The notes beneath the pieces are model-generated. The model saw only the letters and a program-made list of their open reading frames with translations. It did no database searches and was not told the DNA's origin. A stretch of 64,000 nt of DNA from Mangifera indica. Its lineage: Eukaryota > Streptophyta > Magnoliopsida > Sapindales > Anacardiaceae. Positions 24,437 to 35,675 of the stretch are shown piece after piece. The position numbers and the translations under genes were made by a program. The DNA lies in NCBI RefSeq assembly GCF_011075055.1, contig NC_058138.1, positions 22,604,928 to 22,668,927 of the forward strand. Direction: 5' to 3'. Within the stretch, counting starts at the first letter, position 1; every line of letters begins with the position of its first letter.

Positions 24437-27062
24437 TGGACTTAACTTTACCTACTGGCAACCATACCTGACAGAAGCTTGACATTCCACTTGGTTAGTT
24501 AAGGGGTTGTTTGCACTTTATATGTTTGTGTAGTATTATTGTTTTCTGTTTTATATATTAATTGTGGTGATAGTGGCATTCTGCTGCCATGGCTTCTGGG
24601 CTTTGAGATCTCAAGATGAAAAGGCATTGACACTGGGTTATTGGGAGTAGAAGGTATAGTTCAGCATCTAGCTGGATCACAATGTTTTCTGCTATACATA
24701 ATACAATTTTCTGGACTTGGATTATGTAGTTCTGTGAAGCTTCAGTGTCAGAAAGAACTGTTTGACTAAGCATAGTAGGCCGATGTATCTAAGAGTACCC
24801 ATTCTGGCTTCCTACCACATCGGAGAGAGGAAGGTGGAATCATGGGGATAACATTTGGTGGCTGATCAATTGGTATTGAATACCAGCTAATATTATATAA
24901 AGCTAATTCTAGAACATGGATGGGAAATCTTCCATACTATTTATAATCCTGTATGTGTAAACATATGTTATAGTATATATAAAGATGTTTGCTTATCTTT
25001 TGTGTCTGTTGTCACCTTCTTTCCCCTTTATTTGCATATATATATGTATGTTTGGTGGATGATAAAACACCCTAGCAACTATAAATACAGAGATGTTTAG
25101 ATATCTTGAGAGCTTTACTTTGAATCATTTGTCAATTGTTACCACTGAAATCTTTGCTGGGATTTTATATGCTTGTGCTAATCTTCGGGAGCTTTAATTT
25201 TTAGGCCTGTATGCACGCAGCCTCAAGAAAAAGGTGTGTTTTTTTGTATCAAGAAATTGTGAATGAGGCGCCGGTAGGGTTAAGAAGCATTGACTTAAAA
25301 AATATAAACAAAGGTTGGATTAGAATGAGTTTATTGATTATTTGATTGCCATAAACAAAGAAACAAGAACTAGACATATTAACTCCAAAGAAGATAATTG
25401 TTGCACAATTAAAGGTGCTGCCATTCCTGTCCACTAAAGTTAGTGTCCCAGAATTAGCCTAATTTCAGCCCCACAAAAGAAAGTGTATAAAGACATTGCT
25501 GCGAATGATTGGAAGCAAATTCGATTAGTCTATTTTGCCTAAAGATAGAGATTGATTTGGTGGCTTTTTTGTCAGTTTTTGAATGCCATGTTAAAAACGA
25601 GTAAAATCCAGAGCTTGATATAGCCATAGATACAAAACTTGGCTTGTTTTGTAAGTGGAGAACCCAATATCATGTTGGCTAAGACTTTGGATGCATTAAG
25701 GGGACCACTCCAGACCAGAACCACACATCATTTTTTAAGATGTAGGATTTGCATTCACAATTACAGTAGGAATTTTAGCATAGCGATAAAAAACAGCTAA
25801 GCGTTTTGATAAAGACACAGAACCCTGTTTAATTGAACCTTCGTGGGCCAACTGTTATGCATGATGCCACCATTGGCAACTCTGGCATGCATATATTAAT
25901 GAATAAAAACAGCCATCTTCTCTTTTATTGTCACAAGACAAGAAAACTAATTGTGTTTTGCAGAGTCAAATCTCAACCCAAACCTGATAACGAAACAAAA
26001 CTCTTGCTACAGCTATACATGGACAACCATCCGTGTTGATTATTATTATACCTTTGGTACCATAGCAAGTAATTGACTTACAGGCTGTTAGGTGCCATGC
26101 CATTATTCTGTAAATTAAACTTTGCCATGGCAGTGCACAACAGGAACCATTCAGCAATAAAAAAAGGTCTTGCCTTCGATATGCCACAAATGAGACTAAA
26201 ATGAAGCACAGTTGATGTTTCTCTGTACAAGTGCCATGATAGTGTTGAATGACAAGCAAAGTTTGACTCTGCCACAACATATAAGGAGAGTAACTTATAT
26301 TGATCCAACATAGAAGTTGCCACAATGGTTACTTACCATTGGACCTCTTTTTGATAGCCCAGATCATGGTCTTAAACAGTTTTGCCTGCACAGTTTTGGT
26401 CATATATTTTCATTGGTATAGTCTATGCTTAAAACTTTTCTAGTCTCCTATTATTTCACAATTAACACACCTTGTAAAGCAGAGATAAGAACCTCACTAC
26501 TGCAGAAAGAGAGACATTAAGATTGAAATGTAAATCTGTTCTAGGCTGCCTTTCATTTTTCCTCACTTTTTCCAGGAAGAGGTATTGGAAGTGAAGAACA
26601 CAAAGTGATTGAGTAATTGATAAAATTGATGCTGCTATATTATATGCAGCTAAGAAAAAAAAATGTGATGATTCATCTCTCACTTAAGAGAGTGCACATT
26701 CAAGAGAAAGTGAGGTAGAAAAGTCACACAAGCAAAGTATCAACAACTTAATAAATTGGGGCAACTGCAGCTGGTTGAGCCACTGACGCTTACATCATAT
26801 TCCAATATAACATATCACCCCATAATAGCTCTATGATAATCCACAAATCCATCTTGAAGGATAATAGATTGATCATACCATACTCAAAGCATATTAAAAT
26901 GTCATATAATGTCATCATTTCAGCAACAATTAAAAGAGAGGTTTTCACAAGGAGAATTTAAAAAGTATCAAAATTGCATGTGGTCAAATAGAACTTGATT
27001 AGTAATCTTAAAGCCACAGCAACATCTCCTAATTAACAAGATAAGATAGTAGATCCAGCCAG
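24437..27062. other. Spacer between convergent GID1 and coiled-coil genes
   Basis: Holds the 3' UTRs of both genes. GID1 transcription probably ends within about 600 bases, near 24.95-25.0 kb. No further gene, RNA or transposon was recognised; open frames are short and lack domains. Confidence 0.5.
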
Positions 27063-28946
27063 TCAAGGGATTCTTGCAGCATATGCAATGGATGCTGCGG
27101 CGATTATAGTTGTTGCAGAAGATACCACAGTCCAGAAGCTCTTTTTCTTATGTGCCTCAACCTCGGAATTCTGCAGGAACTCAACTTGCCGCTTCATGTC
27201 TTCCACCGCTTTCTCCTTGTTCCTAAATGCAGTTTGAATTGCTTCCAACTCAGCTGTAAACATTTCAGTTTTATCTCCAAGCTTCTCATCATTGATCAAC
27301 ACTTTTTCCTTTGCATCTGCATCATCTTTAGATTGACACACCATAGCTGCAGTTTTCTTCAGCATGCTTAGAGCTCTCTCAGAGTTGAAGGCAACTGACT
27401 CCATTTTAGACCTGAAATTGTCAGCAGCTTGTGTTGCCTCCAAAAGATTCTTCTGCATCAATTCATTTTCTTCGGCCAACAACTCAATGTGGCCATGCAT
27501 TTTCTTATTTTCCGCAATGAGGGTCTCACGCTCATTCCTAATTTTTGTCAAATCCTCTACATTCTCCTGCATCTTCTTTTCCAGGGCTACTACTTTTGAC
27601 TGCAATATCATGCCATTCTTTTTCTCTTCATTGAAACCCTTTTTAGCTTCATCCTTCTGATGCATAATTCGATCAAGCGCATTTTTATAGTCCCTAACTT
27701 CATCAAGGAAGTGATTGTTTTTCTCTTCTTGATCCCTATTTGACTCCTTCAATGTAAAAACAACATCCCTCAGTGCCCCAATCTCTTTATGCAGCTCAAT
27801 AATCTCAGTTTCCTGACTGACTTTCTTCTCTTCAGTCTCATTCTTCTCACGTAGCAGTTTCTCAATGCGTCCCTCCTTATCATTTAATTCCACAATGGCC
27901 ATTTCCAACCTCTTAGATATCCCCTCCTTTTGCTCTATCAGCTTCTCAATACTATTCTGCTTCTGTGTTTTCTCACTCATCAAATTATTGATCTTCAATG
28001 TCATCTCCTTTTCCTTCTCCATAGCCTCGCCGAAACTCTTCTGCAATTCCAAAACTTTGTCACGCAACACTTTCTCCTCCTTTTGAAATTCCAAAACAAC
28101 TTCATTCAATCTCTCTACTTCTTTGTTCAACTCATCAATTTTCACCCTTTGCCCACTTTTATCGACCTCTATTTTTTTATTTTCCCTTAAAATCCCTTCC
28201 ATCTCTGCCTTCAAACCATCAATTTCCTTCACAGTATCATCCAATCTCCTTTCCACAAATGCTTTCTTTTCTTTTACAGCTTCAAAGTGTCTCCCACTCT
28301 CATTTTTTTCCTCCAGCAAACTTTCATATTCTTTCTTCAGAATCAAAATCTCACCTTTACAAACACCTTCTTTTTTCTCCATTTCAACCAGTCTTTCCTT
28401 CAACTCATGTGCCTTCAAAGCTTCCTGTTCATGATTACTCTTCAGCACATCCCTATCTCTACAAGTCTGAATCACTTTCTTTCTCTCATTTTCAAGACTA
28501 CACATTAGCTCATTCAATTGACTTTTAAGAACCCTCATCTCTTTCTCTCTATCACCATTCTCTTTATCAAAGTCTAAACCCATTTCTCTCATCTGGGTCC
28601 TCACGAAAGCACTAAACAAACCATTCTCTATCTCCAAGCTCACATTTTTCTCGCTCTCCCCATCTAACTGAGCCACCAACTCACTCTTTTCAGCACTGAA
28701 TCGAGCCATCTGAGACTCCAAGTCCTCCTTGGCTTGATTTAATGAATCCACCCGCTGTCTCTTCTCTATAGTCTCTTTGAGAAGCATATTATTAAGATTC
28801 TTTAAATTATTGATCTTCTCAGAAAGATCCTCCATGGTTGATTTGTCAGTGATGGTTTTCCCTTCAGTTTGGAGTTGAGCCTTTTGATCTGGTGGGTTTT
28901 CTTTGTTGGTGTCATTGGCCTTCTGGGTCCCTTTCTTCTTTGCCAT
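27063..28946 (-). CDS. Intronless tail-anchored coiled-coil protein, 627 aa
   Basis: The single exon encodes a 627-residue protein that is almost entirely Glu/Lys-rich heptad coiled coil (about 35-590). A basic KKK at 600-602 precedes a C-terminal hydrophobic segment FWTVVSSATTIIAAASIAYA (about 604-623) and ends ARIP. This is the layout of a tail-anchored membrane protein with a cytosolic rod, perhaps a tether or scaffold at ER, nuclear envelope or plastid surface. It starts MAKKKGTQ. Position next to GID1C matches Arabidopsis At5g27330, which I recall as annotated prefoldin chaperone subunit family. That label reflects coiled coil rather than shown function. The last residues do not fit plant KASH tails. 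Confidence 0.85.
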   Translation of the reverse strand: MAKKKGTQKANDTNKENPPDQKAQLQTEGKTITDKSTMEDLSEKINNLKNLNNMLLKETIEKRQRVDSLNQAKEDLESQMARFSAEKSELVAQLDGESEKNVSLEIENGLFSAFVRTQMREMGLDFDKENGDREKEMRVLKSQLNELMCSLENERKKVIQTCRDRDVLKSNHEQEALKAHELKERLVEMEKKEGVCKGEILILKKEYESLLEEKNESGRHFEAVKEKKAFVERRLDDTVKEIDGLKAEMEGILRENKKIEVDKSGQRVKIDELNKEVERLNEVVLEFQKEEKVLRDKVLELQKSFGEAMEKEKEMTLKINNLMSEKTQKQNSIEKLIEQKEGISKRLEMAIVELNDKEGRIEKLLREKNETEEKKVSQETEIIELHKEIGALRDVVFTLKESNRDQEEKNNHFLDEVRDYKNALDRIMHQKDEAKKGFNEEKKNGMILQSKVVALEKKMQENVEDLTKIRNERETLIAENKKMHGHIELLAEENELMQKNLLEATQAADNFRSKMESVAFNSERALSMLKKTAAMVCQSKDDADAKEKVLINDEKLGDKTEMFTAELEAIQTAFRNKEKAVEDMKRQVEFLQNSEVEAHKKKSFWTVVSSATTIIAAASIAYAARIP

Positions 28947-29013
28947 TCTTGCGGTGGAAAATGAAAGTAAGAGATTTAAAGATTAGGGTTTTGCTAGGGT
29001 TTTTATGGTGGAG

Positions 29014-30162
29014 AAGCGGAGATAGAGACAGAATGTGGAGGGTCTTATAAGAATTCAAATTTTTGGGCCAAAGGATTCAGGGATTTTTGGAAACTCAACA
29101 GGCTTTTCTTGGGTATCTTAAATTATAAAATCATTTATGATAAGCGGAGATAGAGACAGAATGTGAAGGGTTTTATAAGAATTCAATATAAGAATTCAAA
29201 TTTTTGGGCCTGAGGTTTCAGGGATTTTTAGGAAGGCCAAACGACTATTCCCCGCCTAAGGTATGCTACAAACTCAAATTTTCATCCTTTAACTATGAAA
29301 ACATCAAACATCCACTCATGAATAATTAAAATTAACGGTGATAAAAGTAAAATCGTTATTTTATTTATAATATTAAAAATAAACTAAAATAGAATCTATT
29401 TTTACCCCTCTAAACTTTAAAAACTAAAATTTTTTCCTAGTCTAAGTTTTAAAAAATCACAGTTTCACCCTAAGATTTCGTTTTGAAATTTCCAGTAACA
29501 TCTCCAGCTCCATTGCCAATGGCCTCTCCCTCCCGAAACATCTTCTCTTTCTGACAATCTTTTTCCTCCTATTTGGATGCTCGATCAGCGTCAGAGAAGC
29601 CGTGGAAGATGAACTTCGTCGTGTCTTCCCAATCGTTGTCGTCTAGGAAGACTCCAAACGAAGACGAGACGACTCATCGTCCTCTGGGAAGACGAGTCGT
29701 CTTCATCTGGGAAGATGATCGCCTTCCCAGACGACGAAGACGAAATCGATCAATCTCGTCTTCGTCATCTGGGAAGACGATTTCTCTTCCCAAACGACGT
29801 CTCTCTGCGCCAGATGGGTTGGGGTGGAGTTGAGGGGGGTCGTCGGTGGAAGAAAAACTGTAGGGAGGGGGAGACGGCCGGTGATAGCGCCGGAGAAAGT
29901 GAAAGGGTTTGGAAACTAAACTCTAGGGGGGAATGTAATCTTTTTAAACTTAGCTTAGGAAAAAAATGTTAATTTTAAACTTTTAGGGGAGAAAATGAGA
30001 TTAAATTTTCAGAGATTAAGATTTCGTTAAATTTAACCGATCATGGGTAAGTGTTTAGTATTTCCATAGTTAAAAGGTGAAAACTTGAGATTGCAGCATA
30101 CCTTGCGTGGGACATAGTCGTTTGGCCTTTTAGGAACTCAAAAGGCTCTTCTTGGGTATCTT
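29014..30162. repeat. Tandem duplication of the coiled-coil gene's 5' flank, second copy split by a MULE-like element
   Basis: Copy 1 (29014-29119) runs from AAGCGGAGATAGAGACAG to TTCTTGGGTATCTT. Copy 2 begins the same way at 29142 but is interrupted at 29234 by element B and resumes at 30128 up to 30162 with the same ending. The duplicated unit is about 105 bp. The duplication therefore came first and the insertion later. Confidence 0.8.
29235..30127. mobile_element. MULE-like non-autonomous element B (893 bp) with exact 9-bp TSD
   Basis: The ends GGCCAAACGACTATTCCCCG and, reversed, GGCCAAACGACTATGTCCCA form good terminal inverted repeats. TTTTAGGAA stands directly on both sides (29226-29234 and 30128-30136), a perfect 9-bp target duplication as made by Mutator-like transposases. 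The core at about 29570-29870 is GC-rich. It repeats CTGGGAAGA and its complement TCTTCCCAG several times, giving an 86-codon open frame (29573-29833) that looks like a repeat artefact. No transposase is encoded. Confidence 0.85.
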
Positions 30163-30506
30163 CAGCATCAAATATATATTTATATAAATAGTATTAGTAT
30201 GCCTTTAATTTAAAATAATTCAATAATATAACAATATAATGATAATTTAATATATAAATAACAAATATTTTTATACAATTAAATAATTTTTAAATTAAAA
30301 ATTAAATAACAATCACTCATATAATCATTCTCATTATTTATACTTCCTGTTAATACATAGTATACTTAAAAGCTTTATAATAATTATTTAGAATGAACAT
30401 CTGCTTCAGGAAACTGTAACGAATCAATGATGGACAGTAGAATAATGGGGAGCCAGTCATGTTTCACATCTTCAGTTGGTGGTGGTGGTGTGAATAATTT
30501 TAATAT
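30163..30506. other. AT-rich spacer between two MULE-like elements
   Basis: About 340 bases with no recognised gene or repeat. Confidence 0.5.
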
Positions 30507-31350
30507 GGCCAAAAGACTATTTCCCACTCATGGTTTTATGCAAATTCAAATTTTCATTTATTAATTATCAAAAATCTAAATACCTACCGTTTTATTTATA
30601 TTTGATAAAATCATTATTTAATAAAAATATTTAAAAAAATTAGAACTCTTGATATTTTCTCTTCAGGTTTAAAAACTAACAATTGTTTTTTCACCTTTCC
30701 CTCACCCAAAATTTAAAAAATAACTATCTTTAGAATTTGTATTTTCTCCTTTGCAGCTTCTCTAGTGATTAGAACTAGCCAACTTCCACCCTCTTATCCT
30801 CTCAAATAAAGATGAATCGTAGGTTGATAAAAGGATGACTAATGATTTGTCAGGATTCGTGCAATACACAAATCAATCGAACTAAGAGTTTAAGCTTTTG
30901 TCTAACAAGTATGTGCATTGGTCAATGCATAGATCGATCGATGCAATCTATGCGACTCATAGATTTGTGTATTGCACGGATCCTCGTTGACGAATTATCG
31001 ATCGTCCACCTATCAGCCAATGATTTGTCTTTATTTGGGAGATGAGAGGGTGAAGGTTGGCCGACTCCAATCGTCAGAAAAATTGCAAGAGAGAAAATGT
31101 AAACCTTAGAAGAAAAATGTTATTTTTTCAAACTTTAGGTGGGAAAAAGGTGGAAGAAATTGTTAGTTTTTAAAATTGAAGAGAAATGCGATAAATTTAT
31201 AATTTTTTAAAATAATTTTATTGTACGACAATTTTACCCATAACAATATCAGTAAAATTTAATAGAATGATAAGTATTTAGATTTTTTATAATTAATGGA
31301 TGAAAAATTAAATTTCCACCCAACCTTGAGTGGAAAATAGTGGTTTGGCC
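30507..31350. mobile_element. MULE-like non-autonomous element C (844 bp) with long hairpin core
   Basis: The left end GGCCAAAAGACTATTTCCCA and the reversed right end GGCCAAACCACTATTTTCCA match the family. Flanks TTTTAATAT and TTTTTAATC resemble each other but are not a clean 9-bp repeat. The core contains an inverted repeat: 30778-30874 pairs with 30962-31061 at roughly three quarters identity around an 87-base loop. No transposase. Confidence 0.7.
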
Positions 31351-31394
31351 TTTTTAATCTAAATGAAAGGTATTTTTATATTAAAATCAATAAA

Positions 31395-31551
31395 ACTATG
31401 TGTACCCACTTTGGGTACACAAATATATACACATTTATATATGTCATCATATGATTGGATGATTTTGAATTGAGAATAAAACAACAACCAATCATATGAT
31501 GACACATATGAGTGTGTATATATTTGTGTACCCAAAGTGGGTACACATAGT
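31395..31551. mobile_element. Hairpin MITE, copy 1 (157 bp)
   Basis: Almost the whole element is an inverted repeat. It starts ACTATGTGTACCCACTTTGG and ends with the matching complement; the arms of about 60 bp remain paired up to a loop around GATGATTTTGAATTGAG. A second, more degenerate member is at 42953-43094. Non-coding; superfamily not assigned because no clear target duplication is visible. Confidence 0.7.
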
Positions 31552-33540
31552 ATTGCTCTATTAAAATATGTTTGAGTATTGGTAAATTAGTCACAATGGG
31601 ATATATAATTCTATGTAATTTTATTTTAAATGAGAGCCTTTTTTTGTTAAAATTTCTATTAAGTAAAAGTAAAATTATAGTGATGATGAGATTGCCTTTA
31701 CATTATCCCTCTTTTGCTTGATAATAAAAAATTATAAATTAAATAATAATATTTAATTAAATAATGATATATTATTATTAATTTATTTATTATTATTAAT
31801 ACATGAAACTTCAATGATATAATAGTATTGGTGTAACATATCAATTAGCCCATTTCAATAAAGCCCAGTAAGCGTCTGTTTTTGGGCTGGATCATGGAAG
31901 TTATTCATAATTTCCCTCAAGGTAAGAAGCTACAAGACTCTGAAGAACCCATCAAAAAGCAAGCTATCATTGTTGTTTTCTATGCCAGTTGATATATAAG
32001 CCCATATGTTAAATGAGCCCAATACAAGGAAGTTCTGCAATTGAGTTATTCTGTCTTGTTTCCATTTTACCCTAGTGGAAGGTATGCATTTGCTTGCTGT
32101 AAATACTTGGTTGCAAATATTATGTTTCTATTGTACAATAAAATGCAGGTTTTTATGACAATTAGTTGGGAAAAAGATAAAATAAAATGCACAAATGCCT
32201 AGAGGTATGTTTTATCTATCCGTAGTGTTATGTGCACAAACAACAATGTATTATCGTGTAATAAGATAGTTAAAAATTAATTAAAAACAAATACCCAAAC
32301 ACAAAATGATACATTATTATTTGCGTACATAATTTTATTGTTTCTCTATATGATAACACTTAGCTCAAATAATATGCAAGTGACAATGCAAGATGTATAT
32401 CTTGTTGGCCTCGACAATGAAGCATGTAAATAGGGATAGATTTGAGCTGATTCGAATTTGAATAAGAGTCAATTTGATCTCAGCTCAAATCAATAATCGA
32501 GCTCAACTTATTTGACTTATCAAAGAAAAAGAAGATGATCGAGTGTAGAGTTATATCACCAAATGAATTATTGAAATCAAGGAATTTGAAGATTGATAAA
32601 TTATTAGTCATCAAAGAAATGAAAAAACCCAACTATTCTCTTTGTTTCTGACAACCATATTTGAACATTAAGAAATTAATAAAAAAATTTACATGAAAAT
32701 ATTGTTGTATTGTATTCTGTCTTTCATGCATGAAGTTGGGCCAAATATGTTATGAAGTTACATAAAAATATAAACAAAGGTACAACTGATGGTGGAATCT
32801 CCCAAGCTGGAAACTCTTGGCACAGGGCCGACCTTGCCAGCTCTCCAATTCACATTAGACCTCAAGCATTTCCTTGTTAAACTATTCTGCCTTTCTATTC
32901 CAATCCCCTCCACAGTGCTTATTTTCAAAGTTAATTCAACACATAGTGGTCCGAATCCACCTCCCCATATTCTCTGTAGTTACATCTTTTGATAGGAAAG
33001 GAGGTATTCAAGGAAGTCTTATTTAGATCCCCACACAAATGACTTATAAACAACTAGAAATTTCACATACACCATCAGAGAGAGAGAGAGAGAGAGAGAA
33101 TCAGACAGTCTGGAAACAGTGTATTCAGATCGGATTTACTGTTGCTCAGCATTTCAACCAATCAATGGTTGGAGATTAGATCTATATTCTTACTATTTCT
33201 TGATGTATTTGCTTTTGGGATTTTTAAGTTTACACACATATCCATGCATATTTTGTCTATACGTGAATTGTCTTAAAGTGTTATATTGATTCTTATCATT
33301 TGTAATATTTTGATTTAATAATTGAATATAAAATATTATTAGATTATCTGTTTTAAACATAGTTTATCATAGTTTTATTTGTTACAAATTAAAACATATT
33401 TTGATCTATTTAATCAGTTTTATTTTAATATATATCTTTAAAATATACTAATCCCCATGCACACTTAAAATCTCTCTCAATTACAAGATTTATGTAGGTG
33501 TTGAAAGCTTGGACAAATTGAGTTATTCTTTTGATAAATG
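31552..33540. other. AT-rich intergenic region
   Basis: No gene recognised. It contains a (GA)n run at about 33077-33099. Near 32430 there is an AT-rich stretch whose start (TAGGGATAGATTTGAGC) resembles a decayed end of the hAT-type MITE found at 13375. Confidence 0.45.
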
Positions 33541-33927
33541 CCACACCCATTGGAGAGTGACTACCGGTAGACCAGGAGACATCACACCCCATGTGAAGTT
33601 GACTGAAATATAAAATACAGTGTAACATTCTTGTCTGGTAGCTCAGCCTTCTATCATGGCTTAATTTTGGGTTTTGTAAATTAAAACGTGTTTTAGAAAC
33701 TTATAAATTATTTAATCAGTTTTATATTGTTCTTAGCCGAATGCTCACACCCCATTGGAGAGTGAAAGTTTCAAACCCATTTCACATATAAAGAAATTTA
33801 GTACAATGAGTTAAAGAAAGTGCCATTGGAGCATAATATTTAGAGCTTGCTTTAGACTGCTTACCAGCAGACCAGGAGACATCCCACCCCATGTGAAAAC
33901 AGTTGACTGAAATATAAAATACATTGC
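33541..33927. repeat. Local imperfect duplication
   Basis: Words of one 82-bp segment (33541-33622) recur at 33747-33764 (ACACCCCATTGGAGAGTGA) and 33860-33927 (AGACCAGGAGACATC... GTTGACTGAAATATAAAATAC) with few changes. Origin unknown; no coding sense. Confidence 0.7.
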
Positions 33928-33929
33928 GT

Positions 33930-34346
33930 ACAATGAATGTAAACGAGTTGTGGAATAGCTATCATGAAAGTTGGCAACATATGTGCATTGCTAACAGCTT
34001 TTTTTTCGCCATTAAAATATGGGCATACCAGATTACCAGGTACGTTAAAGCTGATAATAATGGTCGGTGGCTTAAAGTTTTTATCTGGCCAATGCAAAAA
34101 GTTTGTCCCTTGAAGCACACAAAATATGCAATACAATACACATGGTTGTTGACCCAGATGGGGACATGGCTTTAGAAATACAATCATTCGTGGGAAAAAT
34201 TGTTAATGTTCTGGCATTGTGAGATGGACATATATATTAACATTGCAGCAGTAGTTAGTGCTGATAAGAATATTCGGTACTGTCAATCATTTGTTATAGC
34301 TAGCTGTGGAGCCCTTTTCTTTGGTGCATGTGGTTCATCACCTAGC

Positions 34347-34391
<45 letters not shown>

Positions 34392-35675
34392 TTATATGTA
34401 TATCAGTATATACAAGGAATAAGTTGGCAATGAACAAACTCAGAATTAAATATATGTAAACAATGTTTCAGTTTCATAGCAATGGAGAATTGATAAGTCG
34501 ATCAGTTACTGGTATTGACACAGTTCTAAATTAATGGAGGATAAATGCAGAAACTTTGTGAATAAACATTCAATGCATTATACGGAATTGAAATTACCTT
34601 TTGCCATGCATTAAGACAATAAAAGTTTTGGTGTTTCTATTTTCTTTCTTGTGCTCATAAAGGAGAAGTGCAAGTGAAAGGAATTATCAGCCAAGTGCAT
34701 TGCATTTGAAAGGTTATACTAATTTTACCTGAGCAGTATATGAAAAATGCTAAAAGTAGGATTAATATTGCTGAATTTTTTGAAACGTGTAATTAAGATG
34801 GTTTTATATTAAACTCTTATATGTTAAGTTTTATATTTTTTTCGTATCTAATTTTTATGACCATATTTTTATAAATTTACTTTTCATTATTTGTCGTATT
34901 ATATTATTATGATTCTTATACTTTTTCTTTTTGTTTACGTATTTACTAACTAGGGAGAAAGGCATGGGAAGTGCATAGGCAAATAGAATGAAATGGGGCA
35001 ATTAAGATGAATTGCCAAAAAGGGGAGTGGAGACTAAGGGTGGAGAAAAAGTAGGGAAACGTGGAAACATGATAGAGCAATTATGAATTGTACAAGTATA
35101 ATAGAGGGATTGTTGTGGAATGAAAGGAAGTGAGAAAACTGAAAGAAGAAACGTGTAAGGAGAGATCTGGCCTCTCGAAAGCCAGTAATATTGTGTTTGG
35201 GTTCTATTTTTGTTCTTTGTAAACAATATAAAGATCTTATTTTCTGTTCATTTCTCTTTGGTTGTTTGGATTAGTTGTTCGAGAATTCAGAGAATCCTTG
35301 TTCCCAAAAAGAGACTTTCTCTAAGACAATTAAAGTGAAGAAAATGACAAGTTGAGAAGCAAAAATTTCCCATAATGAAGTGTGTATAAACATGAATACC
35401 TAACAAAATACAGTGCAATGCTGAAATAGATAAGGGCTGACAGAGTCTTGATCTTCATTGGTGAGACATTGGATGACATTTTACAAGCTTAATCAAGATC
35501 AAAATCTGACTAACCCTCTCTGGTAACTTAAAAATCTTCCTGAACATGAACTACAACTGACTCAATAACAACAAACTGACAAAGAAAAAAGAGCTTCTCT
35601 ACATGGCCAACTCATCCATACTACTCACTAGCTTATTTAATTTTGTCCTCAGATTGATCATGAATCTGCTGCATT
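33930..35675. other. Spacer with (GT)n microsatellite
   Basis: A (GT)n run lies at about 34353-34389. The right part is the 3' flank of the AHP gene. Open frames near 33.9-34.2 kb on both strands have no recognisable domain. Confidence 0.5.

Noticed and set aside
27150..28528. Several plus-strand open frames opposite the coiled-coil gene
   Set aside because: They are complements of Glu/Lys heptads, giving Ser/Phe/Leu-rich nonsense without domains.
29573..29833. 86-codon open frame in MULE-like element B
   Set aside because: Its Ser/Arg-rich product comes from repeated GGGAAGACGA words and their complements; no family resemblance and no splice context.
33861..34187. Overlapping open frames on both strands
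   Set aside because: No domain, and part of them is the local imperfect duplication; coding would not explain both strands.
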